A DNA stretch of 64,000 nucleotides from Ctenosaura bakeri (GCA_948474755.1 CAOLHI010000554.1:124001-188000); one strand, 5' to 3'. Shown: positions 10,427-22,784, counted from the stretch's first letter. Notes: generated by a model from the letters alone, not told the origin. Numbers and translations: made by a program.

Positions 10427-10589
10427 GTCCATCCTGTGGAATCCTGAGTTTGGTCAGAAGGACCAGAGGAGCTCACTGGCTGAGTATTCTAAGTGCCCCT
10501 CCCTAAGGCACCAGTTCTAGGATTTTACATGATCTTGCCATGCAGTTAAACTGGAATCATAGTGGTATAACTTTGTAGAGCAAAAGGTC
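10427..10589. mobile_element. Right half of the type-C MITE interrupted by CR1
   Basis: It resumes with TCCATCCTGTGGAATCCTG, continues with the mirrored modules (TTCTAGGATTTTACATGATC, then TGGAATCATAGTGGTATAAC) and ends near CAAAAGGTC, complementary to the AGCCCTTT-type start at 6772. Confidence 0.7.
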
Positions 10590-12668
10590 TTCTCTTTGTT
10601 TGAAAAAGTATATCCTATAAATGTTCAGGCTCCCTAATATGCCCCTCTGCACATATACACACAGTTCTTACGTTACAAAAATATTAAAATTTCATAATAT
10701 CAACTCTTGAAAAAAGAAACCTTGAAAGCATAGCATAACAATAAAATATCAAAGTAGTCGCTCCAAAATAACTGCTGTGCCCAAACTGTAGAGCTAGACA
10801 GATGGCCTGACCCTTTGGCTAATGCCCCTCAAAAGAAACATACACACACACACAAAATGGCACCCCTGGAGTAGAGAGCCTTCTCTTTCTTTTTCTTGAT
10901 GGCTCCCTTCTCCTTTTTCTCTCATTTTTCAGTGACAATGAGTGCAGTATAAACTGAGCAGAATATCAATAAATGTTTCATCGACCTGAAGCTGAAACAC
11001 ATCCAACTCAATGTTATTTTTAGATTGTATAGCATGCTGGGCTAGAACAATGCAAGCATGGATAAAAAGCGATGGAAACTATTCAGCGGAGAACATGGGG
11101 AATGGTTATGCTTTGGGTTTTCTTTTTGAAAAAAATATAATAAAGAACCAGCTTTCTTTGGAGTGCTGACATGCCCAGGAATCTAAATTTGCCTTCATGT
11201 GGGAATGAGGCCTATGATGTCATAGAAGAATTATGAAACAAAGCATTTCATGTAGCAGATATAGTCTTTTTTAAAAAAATCTGTAATGTTATTTTTATTT
11301 AATAGCATGAGACAGGTCTGAAATAAACTCACAGGCAGACAAAAGTGCATATAGTCAATTTAGTCTAATTCTAAATGGCAGAATATTCTAAGTACAGTAT
11401 TTTAATTTCTAAATAGAATTCTCTTCCAAGGCTCTACTTTTTAACAGGTACCAGGTAGACCACTTCAGAGCAGCCCGTTCTCTTCAGAACAACCCTTTGG
11501 CTTCACTTTGCCCTGCCACTGCTCCTATCTCGCAGCTATTTCTGCTGGGTGCCAAGCACATCAAATGAAAGACAGTTGAGTCCAGTGCCATGCTGAGGAT
11601 GACACACCTAACCATCTCATTCTAGAATGCTTTTCTTTGGCCTTCTTCTCCAGCCCCTCTCAAGGGGAAGGGAGCAGGGCCTCATAGGCTAGCCCCACTT
11701 GTGTCCTGCCAGGATAAAAGTGTGCAGTGTACTACAATAGTGCTGACTGTCAATACACATCCACCTATTCATGCACGATTGTCCTTTCAAAGGAGATCCT
11801 ATATCACGGACATAGTTATGAATGTGTAACTATGTACCACGTCTTGATCTGACTCCCCAAACTCAACCTTAAAATCCAGAGGTTGCACTAAGCAATGGAG
11901 GTCTATTCTGTGATCAGGGTACAACAAGATGGTATTTCTAGTCATCTCCCACCAGTGATCTCCATTGCATGAGGTGTTGTAATGGAGGTCCTGCTTCTGA
12001 TAGTCACACTGCAGATGAGAAAGAGCGGGAAATATTATCTTTTAGTATCCTGATGAACAGCAGAACAAACCTCCATGTCTAATCATATCTGCTGGCTGTT
12101 AAGGTAAGTTTGGTTGATATTTGAGATCATGGAAATAGTAAACCTGAATACTGAACAGTTAGGAAACCGTAAGTCTAGCTTACGCACTTGTAACTGCTCA
12201 GCAAGATGCCAGCCATCCTCAATCAAGTCCTAGATGTTGAGGGTACGATCCAGTGATCCATGCAACCAGGAAGGAAAGTCCAGTGGCATAGCCTCATTTT
12301 CTTCTCATCCCGGGGATGGGCAATTTTGCCCCCTCACTCTCAAAGCAGGCCACAGTAGTAAATTTTCAGCTGAAAATCAGCCAAAAGTGACCAGGAAGTG
12401 ATCAGAAGCCTTCCAGTTTGAATTTCTTGGTTTTCTAGGCAAGTTTGAGCTGAAAATAAAATTATTTTAGAAATGTTTTAGAAGTCAGAGGTTGGATGTG
12501 TATCGTCACTCTAAGCAGCATTTTGAAGTGCATGTTTCAGAGAAACTTTAGGGGACATTTGGGAACAGAAAGAAAAGGTTGCTGCAAGCTGCATGTAGTC
12601 CAAATGTTCTCCAGTGCTTCTCTAATCACATGAAGACTAGACTGCAGTCTTCCCTTACTAGTGTAGAT
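10590..12668. other. No gene seen; unique-looking sequence
   Basis: No coding frame above the short chance level. A partial hAT-like fragment may begin near 12309 (GGGGATGGGCAATTTTGCC). The segment 12178-12220 resembles the end of dispersed repeat D2 (59950-59985). Otherwise nothing recognised. Confidence 0.35.
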
Positions 12669-12671
12669 TTA

Positions 12672-13090
12672 GGCCCTTTCCGCACCTTATCTTTTTATGA
12701 AGTTATCCAGTGGGAATCCCGGCAGTGGCTCTACCAGGAGGGGAGTGTGACAGCATCACTCCCCTCTGCATGGGACCAGTTCCCTGCAGAAGGGTGTGCA
12801 ATGGCCACACCTCTGCCTTACACAGCACAGCTGGGTACTTTCCCAGGCTGCTCTGGGGCAGGAAGTGCAGCCATTGTGCTTCTGGGGCTTCTGCAGGACA
12901 GGTAAGTGTGGGATGGCGCTGCAATTGCAGGTCATTGACCAAGAGAACCCATCAATCATTTAACCCACAATTGTGCTGCCTGGGAATGGGAGAAGGACAG
13001 GATTGTGATGACATCATGCAGAAGCATCATCACAGTCCCGTCTTTCTCCTGTCCCTGTGCTGGGATGGGAGGGTAACTGTGGAAAGGGCT
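12672..13090 (+). mobile_element. PIF/Harbinger-like MITE, body type B, with TTA duplication
   Basis: Begins GGCCCTTTCCGCACC and ends GGAAAGGGCT, flanked by TTA at 12669-12671 and 13091-13093. The interior has a module with CCCAGGCTGCTCTGGGGCAGG that recurs, often inverted, at 48220 and 60775. Open frames inside it (for example 12710-13150) are incidental. Confidence 0.82.
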
Positions 13091-13136
13091 TTAGATTTTG
13101 AAGCTACTGGGCAGGGACCATGGCCTGAACCTACTG

Positions 13137-13250
13137 TTAGGCCCAGCTAGAGTAAGCCCATTGAATCAATAGGATTTATATAAGTGTTGATTCACCATTC
13201 AACAACTGATTCAATGGATCTACTCTGTTTGGGAGTAGGATTCAGGCCTA
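13137..13250. repeat. Palindromic dispersed repeat D3, copy 1
   Basis: CCATTGAATCA (13158-13168) is inverted at 13207-13217 (TGATTCAATGG). Related segments with TGAATCAATG and GGTCTACTC modules occur at 41637-41745 and 57021-57105. It is probably a small MITE-like element; superfamily unknown. Confidence 0.5.
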
Positions 13251-14218
13251 TCTCATGGAGATGTACAAAGTACCACTCGTACAGCACCATTGGTACCATA
13301 TAAATGTGAGAACAGTATAAACTTTCCCCACTTAGGTTAGCAACCTGAGCACTGTCAGAAAAAGAAACTGGTTGAAAAACAGAACCCATGCACTGTACTG
13401 TAGGGAGCATGAAGAACTTATGGAGGCTTACTTGGGACCAATCATGCACATGCTGCTCACAAAGTTACTCTCAGCCGGCTCAGTGCTTCCCCCTCAAGTT
13501 ACTTTACAAGCAGCATGTGCATGTGAATGGTTTCAAGAGAGCTTCTACAGGCAAGAAAAACTGATGGAAGAGCAGAACACCCATCAAATTAATAGAACTT
13601 GTCCTTAATTGGGAAGCGTCAGAAAAGTAGTCAGATAATGGGCTGTCAAAAGTTGGGGGCTCCTGTAACAATAACAAAACTTAATATGTAGTTGCTCTTT
13701 TTTCTGCCTTTAAAAAGCAAATTTGCTGATTTGTTTGTTGTTGTTGCTTTTCAAATATTTAGATGCCATTTTTCACCTCATGGGTCAACACACTTTATAC
13801 AATTCATGTAGGCAACCATTAGAATCTACTAACTGAACATTTTTCACTGCCAGTTTAATGTTTGCCTTTTGTTATATAGGGCATTCCTCAAGGTGTTTTA
13901 GGACCTTAGGCAGAGCACCAGGAAGACACCCCCTGCCTTGAGTCAAGGAACATACATTCTCAAAGTCAGTCAATTTATTTGGCACTGAGGGGAAAAGAAT
14001 CTCAGCAGGTCCTCTTTCTTAGAGGAAAAAACCTTGCAACCATAATCACTAAAATAAGTAAGAATTTGCTGCCTTTTTTTGACACCCCAAGTCCTGACTC
14101 CAAAAGTATCAGCCTGTCTAATAGTAGGGCTGGCCTAGTTTCCCTGAGTCACGTGTGCCTCTGCAGCTGGATAACACCAGTGAATCCCTGTTTCTTGACC
14201 TCTTTGTGGTCTGGGAAC
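13251..14218. other. No feature seen
   Basis: Contains a small GTT-rich patch near 13733-13747 but no recognised gene or repeat. Confidence 0.35.
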
Positions 14219-14221
14219 CAA

Positions 14222-14687
14222 GGCCTTTTCTGCACCAGGCTATTAAAATGGTGCAGAGCAACCTCCAACGGAGGTCTTCTGCACCGTAGAGTGGACTGGG
14301 GTGGATTACTTTTTGTAGGTCCATTCCTCAGTCCACTCCAGAGCAAACAGAACTGGTCACGCAGTGTGTTTTTAAAAACCTCTTTTTAGAGGTTTTTAAA
14401 AAGCACGGAGCACACGACTCCGTGTCGCTCCATCGCCATGCTCCGGTGCATATTTGCAGGCGTGCGCAAGTGCATGCCTGCAGATCTGCCGGGGGCGGGC
14501 TTTAGGCTGGCGAGCTTCTCTGGTTGGTTGAGAGCCTCCACCAACTGGAAGCCACCATTTTGGATGCCGGAGCAGTGCGGAGTGACGAGTTCGCACTGCT
14601 CCTCGTCCCGACGGACTCACCCAGACAGAGAAGAAAGCCAGTGAGTCCCATTTTTGCCTGTTTATTTTCACACATGCAGAAAGGGTC
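14222..14687 (+). mobile_element. PIF/Harbinger-like MITE, body type B with internal hairpin
   Basis: Begins GGCCTTTTCTGCACC and ends GCAGAAAGGGTC, flanked by CAA at 14219-14221 and 14688-14690. A near-perfect hairpin lies at about 14368-14404 (arms of T/A runs plus CCTC/GAGG). The right half shares GCGGGCTTTAGGCTGGCGAG-type sequence with the inverted copy at 44972. Confidence 0.82.
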
Positions 14688-14690
14688 CAA

Positions 14691-16499
14691 GTGATGTGTA
14701 GAAGATCAGTAAGAGGAAACAAAATCTTTTCCCCAGCCTTCTTGTTAACTTGCTAACTGGTTCAGTCAGGGAATGTATGGAACACTCACTCTTCAAACAT
14801 CCGCTAACATTTTAAAAGATTAAAACAATGAAATAGCCATTTTAATATTACTATTTATTGATTACTTACATTTATACCTCCCATGAGTTCAGAGACATAC
14901 ATGTATTTTCTTTTTCCCATGTTATCCTCACAACAAGCCTGTGAGGTGATCAGACTGAGAGAGAATGATCAGCCAAGTGAATTTCATAGCTCAGTAGAAA
15001 CTAGAACATGGACCTCCCCAAATCATAGTCCTACATTCTAACCACCATATTTCAGAAATGACCATACAAGAGAAAAGGAATAGATAACATAAAGGAGTGT
15101 CTAAGACTGGCCTCTTGCATGTTCCTTTACCAAATTACCAATCTGTGCTCAATAGAGGCTGCAGACACGGCTATCAACCAGATTTCACACTTAGTGAATG
15201 TTGTAGTGCAGTCCTCAGTAGTTTAAACACATAATAACCATTTCAATACTACTTTAACAGGAAATATGCATTTCAATATGTTGTAGAATGCACATTTAAG
15301 TACATATTATTATAAAAAAGCTCTTTAGGAGAAAAAGAGTTGATGGAAAGGGATATGAGTAATGCATACAAAAGTGACACAGACCATAAAATAGTTTATG
15401 GCATCTTTATATTTTAGCAAAGCTTTTCTTCATGGAACATGCTCTTCTGAGTTCATCTGACAGCAACATTCAAGGGGAACTTTTCTGTAGCAGCACCTAG
15501 CCATGTGGAGCTCCCTGCCACAGGAGATTATTTCCTTCTTTCTTGATTTTTTTAGCCGTTAGTTGTTAAGATTTCTGTTTCAAGCTTTTAATTTGTTTCT
15601 ACTTTTTTAAATTTCTTTTCTAAAAAGACTTTATATTATTCCAGCTTTTTGTTTTTGTTGTCAAGTTTCTTGTTAATGTAGTTCTTAGCTTTTCTGCTGC
15701 ATCATGGATCCCAACTCTATGCAAGTTCCCAAATATATACATTAGCCTGGGTGTTTGTTAATTTTTAGTTTTTGTGACTCTTGGTGTGTTTCCCCCCCCC
15801 TTTATCCTGGTTCCCAGCAGCCTGGGGGCTTTAAGTAAATGCTTGTAAAAACCCCATTCACACCTTCCTTATCAATGCAAGTATGCTGGCTAAAAGGATA
15901 AAAATATCAAAAGTGGGCTGATTGAACACAAACCAATATCCCCTCCATATTTCATGGAGTGTAGCTCCAGCACAGATCAAAGTGAGGGTGTTGCACCCAC
16001 AAATTCTGCTTCCCAAAGAAATTGACCTTCAGTCCCCAAATTTCTAGCATTTCAGTAACTTTAAACTTCAACTGAGCATTTAGGAATAGAGTTTAGGCAT
16101 CCAAATATTATAGGCAAAGTTACTATGGGAATAAGAAGTCAACAACTATAAGACTTTTGAGGGTGAACAGTTTCACTTTCTGCAATGCTGCACATTTGGG
16201 AACTGAAGGGAAATTTCATCAGGGAAGCAGAATTCTCCTTTGGAAGGACGAGGCCTTCATTTTCCTCCCCATGTACTCCAGTGTACTCCAGCTTGTGGCC
16301 TTCATGCGAGTAGCTTGAATACCTGGATAGGGCTCACATGTTATTGCAGGAGTAAGAAAGCTATGATCTTCAGTCCCATGGGGCATCCCAGGAGCCTTTT
16401 TGTGCTGGATTTCCCACTCCCACCTGAGTCACCATACACACCAGGTAGGTAGGAGGGGAATTGTGATCAGTTTTACCCAACAACCATTGCCATGACACT
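14691..16499. other. No gene seen; one possible SINE-like fragment
   Basis: At 14855-15055 a segment with CTCACAACAAGCCTGTGAGGT, followed by GCCAAGTGAATTTCATAGCTCAG-like sequence and ending CTAACCACCATATT, has the layout of an antisense squamate SINE, though heavily diverged. The remainder is AT-rich and unassigned, with a polycytosine run near 15791-15800. Confidence 0.35.
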
Positions 16500-16632
16500 T
16501 TGGAGAGGGCTACTTAAGAATTCTCAGCTAGAGAGATCTTTAGTACCTTACCAAACTATAAATGCCAGGATTCTATAGGACAGAAATTAAAGTAGAATCA
16601 GAGTGCTATAATTCCGTGGTGTGAAAGCATCC
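16500..16632. mobile_element. Partial type-C MITE (right half)
   Basis: Carries AATTCTCAGCTAGAGAG, CCAGGATTCTATAGGA and GCTATAATTCC, then a GTGTGAAAG-type end. The left half is missing. Confidence 0.55.
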
Positions 16633-17588
16633 CCAGGGGTCCTCAGGAGTAACAGATAGCATCAGAACACACACATTCCTCTTCTGGCTGGAGAATTAAG
16701 TTAAAATTCAAAAAGGGGAAGTTTTGCTATCAATTTCTTCCATGGTTCCCAACAAAATAGGAAGCTGTTGCAAAGCTGTTGCATCAGCCATATTAAATTG
16801 ACAATGCTACAATTAATTTTGCTTTGAACTGCAATAGAAATCATCCCACCACCACTACCTTTTCCCACTGCTGTTTTTAAAGTTGATTTGACCATTGTTT
16901 GTTTTTTTTCCTTTAAACTGAGGATGAAGGAAAAGCTAATTAATGACCCAACAAATACAAAATCTAAAGCTTGGGGAGGAGAAGAAAGGAATTATCTTCT
17001 TCATTGCCTAAAATTTGCCAAAACTGATCATGACCATTTTCCTCCTCCATTCATAATCTAATCAAGTAGCAAGCCAAGAAACATTACTTTTGCTGTGGAT
17101 GAAGCGAAATGTTCTTGGAACTCACACATTTCCAAATATATGTTGCATTTTGAGCAATGAGAAGAGCAGAGAGAGAGAGAGCACAGGCTATAATGGGCAG
17201 GCCACAATGAAAGCTGTGATCAAGTTATGTGGTTTTCATCTGGAACCCATTGATCTCAGAAAGCATTAGAGGTCTCCACGTCCATTTTCATCCCTCTGAG
17301 TCATCCTCATTAAATTCAAAGGATCCCAGAACATCTGTGGAACTGCAAATTGAATTTTAACACTCAAATGAGCAGCGACTGGACAAAGCCAGCTGTGCCT
17401 GATAGGAAACCATGTGTGTTTGTGTGTGGAAAGAGAGTTTGTGGGATGGGTGGATGGGGAGAGAAGTCGCCTGACCTGGAAATAGAAATCTGACTTGAGT
17501 TAGAAGTGGGAGACAAAAGTCATGTGAAGTCTGAAATTTAATTTCCAGTACCTTACTTAAAATGCAAACCCAAATATCTTTCTTTCAT

Positions 17589-17590
<2 letters not shown>
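16633..17590. other. Unique-looking sequence, no gene seen
   Basis: No repeat recognised. The part at 17085-17420 is balanced in composition and free of recognised repeats. It is a candidate for conserved non-coding sequence on texture alone. Confidence 0.3.

Positions 17591-17628
<38 letters not shown>
17591..17628. repeat. ACAG tetranucleotide microsatellite
   Basis: Nine or so uninterrupted ACAG units, so probably length-variable. Confidence 0.95.
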
Positions 17629-17931
17629 GGGTGAATTAAATTGGTGCTAGCATGATTAAATAGCTTATGAAAACTGTACTGGGTTAGAGGAAAAAAATGG
17701 ACACTATAGAAGAGTGAATTCAAAATTGGCCCAGACCAACCAGCCTTGTTGGTACAGGACTCCAGAATTCCCTGTAGCAACATGAGCAGGAACCAGTATT
17801 ATGGTGTTGTGTTACTCCAAAACATGGGTGACTTAGAGGTCCACCCACGATGCCAGTACCTCCACATGATGATGGCAAATTAATTAGCTCAACTAGCAGG
17901 CCTAACAAGATCTACTACCAATGTTTACAGG

Positions 17932-18591
17932 GTCTTCACAGGAAAGAACCAGCCAGAGATTCTGAAATAAGCTAAAATGTGTTTTATTGAAGAAGACTTG
18001 ATCATGCACACACAAAGTCCAGGCACTCACACAAGAGTATCCAAAAGAAAAGGGAGGAAAGATTGATAGTAAGGTTTCAGGATTTGGGGTGATAATTACT
18101 GGTCCGGAGAGCAGTGAAGGAAGCAGTGATGTGGCTTAGAATTGCACCTAAGGAAAGTACTTGTTCAGAAATCAGAGCAACAGCATGGTGTTCAGCAAAT
18201 GAGATACTGCACCTGACTGCCCAAAAATAAGGGGTTTTATACCCAAAATCTGCCTGAAGGGCAAGAGTATGAATGGCTTTCTGACTGAGCAAACAATGGA
18301 GGTTGTAACATGAACAATGGGTTCCAGACTATGTTAATACTCTTAGTGTTAAGTAACAAAAAGTTAATGCTGTTGTAATAGCTCTGTAATAGTGGACAAG
18401 TGTGGGGACAATGAGCGGGGAGGAGGACTGAAATAATAAGTGGTTTGGTGAGAACTTCTCACTGCTATTGTCTGGCAGCAGAGACTTTACAGTGCCGTTT
18501 AAGCCCATTATCTCCAGAGTTACCTGGTAATTATCCTGACAATGACCTTGGCTACACCTAGAGGGGTTCTCTGATCTATTTTGAAGCACAC
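17932..18591 (-). mobile_element. Possible LTR (unassigned), antisense
   Basis: On the minus strand the order is a TATA-type box (complement of TTTTATACCC, about 18235-18245) and a poly(A) signal (complement of TTTTATTGAA, about 17982-17991) about 250 bases downstream, as in an LTR. The left edge reads TGTTTACAGGG. I find no convincing target duplication and no second copy in the window, so the boundaries and the call are tentative. Confidence 0.4.
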
Positions 18592-18747
18592 ATGTTCAAC
18601 CAGTGTCTTTCCTCTGCCCAGTCTGGCCTTATAACCACATAAGGGTCTATTTTATATCAATGACAATTAATGTATTTTGCCAATTAAATTATATTTTGTC
18701 AATTAAACCATATCAATTCTGTGGGGTATGCCAATCAGTAACAGTTG

Positions 18748-18840
18748 GACTAATTCTGGAGAAACTCAGGTTCAAATCCCTACTCAATTATGAAGATCTC
18801 ACTCAGGAGGTCTTGGGTCAGTCACACTCTCTCAAAATAA
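18748..18840 (+). mobile_element. SINE S1 fragment (head and core)
   Basis: Contains CAGGTTCAAATCCCTACTC (B-box-like) followed by the core GGTCTTGGGTCAGTCACACT, in the order found in S1. The tail is absent. Confidence 0.6.
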
Positions 18841-20222
18841 CTTAGTAGAAGTTCTGGAAGAAAGAAAGAAAATATATAAATACTAATGATAATGATAATT
18901 AACAATAGTCGTAAGTCATTCTACTCATGTTTTATTTGCATATCCTGAAATTCTATTCTATCTAGGCGGGCAATTTTCAATTATAATGACTCTACTGAGT
19001 GAAATTATTATAGGAGATAAAGAAGAAAAGTATTTCAGATCATCTTCTCTGTTATCTGTAATACATTTTAATGTCTCCAAAAGAACAAGTATACGTAGTG
19101 ACTCAGAAGTGGCAAAAGCAAGCAAACAAGAATTATTTTGTGAGTTTTAAGACTACTTTTTGGCTTTTTCACCTTCTATTGATATAATAATGGCTACATT
19201 GCTATTTTATTATACTGCTAATTACAGGTATTTGAAATGACATGAATCTTAATTGATTTTTTTAAAGAGCTTATTGAAATGGGTGTCACTACTATTATAA
19301 CCCTGTAAGAGTTTAATTAGCGGTAATATAAGTACATGGAAGTTTTCTTATCCAATGGAATACGATACAATCAGTGTTCCTGATGTGATCTTAGTGAAAA
19401 TGGTAGGGTGTCATTTCAGGAAAATGAGAGTTCTGGGTTTCTCATGGTGAATATCAAGGAAGTATATCACAGAAGCGTAGAAAAATTGTGAGGAATACCA
19501 AACTGATCTTCTAAATTCTTTACTAATGAGCTTCTAGGAACGTAGGAAGGTGCTCTAAAGCAGGCCTTCTGAAATAGGGTTCTTTGGAACCCCAGGGCTC
19601 CAAAAGAGGTTCCTAGGAGTTCTATAAGGGAACATGATTGGGGAGGAAAAATTATTTTTGAGTGGCAGATAATAATTTTTTAATGCAGGGGTACCCTGAG
19701 ACCTGAAAATTATTTCAAGAGTTGCTCCTGGGTAAAAAGGTTCACAGAGACTGCTAGAAACTGAGTCAGGTCATTGATCTACTTAGCCAGGACTGGATGA
19801 ACTACGAGTCTGGGAGAAATGGCTTCCTCAGCACCTACCTCAACACCAACCCAACAACAAACAACAGCAATATATACCTATATCAGAAAACTCTGAAACT
19901 TACATGACAATCAATATTTGAATAATGAATTAACACTATGCACAATTCTTATCCAATGTGATTTCTTAATATTTTATTATAATAGTGCTATGTTACAACT
20001 TGTTGCAACTATGTATATATTTCTTATGAAATCATAAAAATGGTTTTTTTTCTTTATTTACACTGGTAGAATATGATGTCTTCTTGCTTAACTAACAAAA
20101 AAAAAACCCTAATTGCTATTGATTGTGTATTCACCACTGAAACCATCAAATGTGCTTCTTCCTCCCACTCCAGAAAAGCCTCTGCTGCCTTGGAGATACA
20201 TATGTGGGGCAGGGGAGGGGGA
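18841..20222. other. AT-rich sequence, no gene seen
   Basis: Mostly AT-rich and unassigned. A segment at about 19558-19735 with GGGTTCTTTGGAACCCC has the look of an old DNA-transposon remnant, but I see no clear inverted ends. Confidence 0.3.
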
Positions 20223-20424
20223 GGGCATTTACACACTACACTGTTATAGTGCCATTATTCCACTTCCAACATCTTATGAAATTCTGGGGTTTGTAGTTTA
20301 CTGAGGCCAAAGAGCTCTCTGGCTGCAAATTCTAAATGCCCCTCCCTAAACTGCAAATCCCAGGATTCCATAGGATGTTGAAAGTGGAATAATAGCACTA
20401 CAACAGTGTAGTGCATAAATGGCC
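20223..20424. mobile_element. Palindromic MITE, body type A
   Basis: Ends GGGCATTTACACACTACAC and GTAGTGCATAAATGGCC are inverted; all internal type-A modules are present. No matching 3-bp flank is left. Confidence 0.85.
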
Positions 20425-21084
20425 ATAGAGAGAGATACCCACATCCTATATCACTGCCATACCATAACATAGGCTAGAGGAGCAGCTAGTCAACCAGCCC
20501 TCCCATAAACGTTCCAGGGAAAAAGGCACGGCCATAACAAGAGGGAGCAGGAATGGCAGAAGAACCTGAAACTCTCCTCCTCCTAGCACCATAAGGTAAA
20601 AAGAGGGAAAGAGCTAAACAAGCCAATTATGATGACAGCAACAAAGGGCCCACATGCTACCACAAGAAGGTCTCACATAAGGAAATAGAGTTTTTTGAGA
20701 TAACCTGGACCAAAGTCCTATAGGATTTCATAGGCTATACTTATTGTGCCCAAATACAGACCAGTAACCAGTAAAGCTATTCTAACAGAGGAGCTCTTTG
20801 TGCCCTGTGGGGAGTTTGGCCACAGCATTTTCATACAATCCAACTGCCCTGATTTGGCAGCAACAGCCCTGATTAATCTTCTCTCCCACTTTTTCATTGC
20901 CTTTAAAATGCTGCAGCCGCTCTGTCCTACTCCCACTGCCCCTGTTTGTCCTCATCTTACTTCATTTGCTGCACATTGAGTTCAAAGTCAAAAAGTACAT
21001 TTTCGCTCAGTTAATTCAACAGGTGGAAGGAGAGGAGGGAGTAGAGTAGGCTCGGGCAAATGCAAGCTGCTCTAGCCTCTCTGA
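20425..21084. other. No feature seen
   Basis: Unassigned sequence between two type-A MITEs. Confidence 0.35.
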
Positions 21085-21285
21085 GGCCATTTCTTCACTA
21101 CCCTGTTATAGTGTATTATTCCATTTTCAACACCCCATGGAATCCTGAGGTTTGCAGTTTGGGGAGGAGCCTTTAGAATTCTCAGCCAGGGAGCTCTTTG
21201 GCCTCAGTAAACTACATACCTCAGATTTCCACAGGATGTTGAAAGTGGAATAATAGCACTATAACAGTGTAGTGCAGAAATGGTC
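21085..21285. mobile_element. Palindromic MITE, body type A
   Basis: GGCCATTTCTTCAC at the left faces GTGCAGAAATGGTC at the right, with TGA and TTA as flanks, a probable TTA duplication with one change. Full type-A body. Confidence 0.85.
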
Positions 21286-21960
21286 TTAGCTTGTGTGCTC
21301 TTCCTCATTAACAACTTTTGCCATCTTGACTATACTCTGGTGTTGTTTAGCCGTATGTATCCCTGTTTTCATCTTTGAAAAGTTGGAGAGTATGCTTTTT
21401 GGTCCCTCTGAAGTTACCAGTCTCCAAAAGCAGTCCCATATGTGTTGTGTTAACATAATCCAAATGGGATATAATCAAGTTTTGTGTTGGTAAAGCCAGA
21501 TCAGACACAGAACTGAAGGCATTATAGGGGAGTCCTACTGTGTTTTGGCTCTGGGGGTCTTTCAGAGCCAAGCACTCAGGGAATATCCAGCTGCATACAG
21601 AACCAGCCTCTGATGAGGAGCAGAAGGCAAGCAGCCTCTTCTTCACAGTCTGTTGATGTCCAGGAAGGCTGTTACTACTGCTGCAGTAGCCATTGTCAGT
21701 GCCATCTCTTCCTCTTTCTGTTTATTCTGTGGAGCTGGCATTGCAGGGATGCCTCCATCTCTGCCCCTCATGGCCAAGGGAAACGTCTCCTTCTAGAAAA
21801 AGTGCAATAGGGATGAGTAAGTATCTGGATGCACCCCTGCTGCTGCTTCATGCAAATTATATATGGGGGGGGAATGGTTTCTGATCTGTGGGGAATGCGG
21901 GATGCAGTGCTTCACTCAGGCAGCAAGAGGGTTCACAATGTACTTGCATGTCTCTCAGTA
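21286..21960. other. No feature seen
   Basis: Unassigned sequence between a MITE and an hAT element. The short frames are not recognisable. Confidence 0.35.
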
Positions 21961-21968
21961 CTGTCTAC

Positions 21969-22771
21969 CAGTGATGTATTTAAGTCTTTTACTCCAAGTC
22001 TCAAGTCAAGTCTGACACCTCTACCTTCAAGTCTTAAGTTGAGTCTCAAGTTCTTGCAAGATACTTTCAAGTCAAGTCTCAAGTCTGGGAGCCAACTTTA
22101 TACCCCAACCTGTATTCCAGAATTTCTGGGCAGAGTCAAATAAAGTCAGTATTAAGCATTAAGTAGAGTCAGCCCTCTACTTTTGTGATTTTGCCATCTG
22201 CAGCTGCAGAAGTGGGGAATAGATCCTTCTTACTTCCCATTTGCAAAGCTGGAGCCTTTTTCAAAAGTGGGGAATAGGATCCTTCTTATTCCCCATTACT
22301 GAAGCTTCACGAGCTTTAGAAGGAAGGATCCTTCCTCCTCAAGACCACTGCCTAACACATTTTCTGTTCCCCTTTGAGATACAGACCCTGCACTCTGGGC
22401 ATGAGTCTTGCCTTCTGCTCTAAGGAAAAGTTTTAGAAAGCTCCTGCTATATTTAGTGGGGACAGGCTGCTGAGCAGACCCCAATCCCACTTCAAGCCCA
22501 TTGCCTAACCTATTTGCTGTTCCCTCTGAGAAATGTGTCCACACCTTGGGCTTTGAGACAGATTGCCATGTGACCAGTAAGTTGTTAAGGTTTGTGGATG
22601 AACATATTATGTTACTGAACCAAGGGCAGCAAGTCGGTCACTAAAAATATGCAAGTCTCAAGTCGAGTCGAATCAGTGTGTAATTTTTGCCAAGTCGAGT
22701 CCGAGTCGAGTCACTAAAGTGACTTAAGTCTGACTTGAGTCCGAGTCAATCGACTCAAGCCTACATCATTG
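21969..22771. mobile_element. Non-autonomous hAT-type element with AAGTC subterminal repeats
   Basis: Inverted ends CAGTGATGTA and TACATCATTG enclose 803 bp. Eight-base flanks CTGTCTAC (21961-21968) and CTGTTTAC (22772-22779) differ at one position, as expected for a hAT duplication. Both subterminal regions are packed with AAGTC/GACTT motifs, typical of transposase-binding clusters. The interior has an imperfect tandem unit around GTGGGGAATAGATCCTTCTT. No transposase is encoded. Confidence 0.82.
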
Positions 22772-22784
22772 CTGTTTACCATAG

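Noticed and set aside
12710..13150. 146-codon frame
   Set aside because: Lies within and just beyond a type-B MITE; other copies of the MITE do not preserve it.
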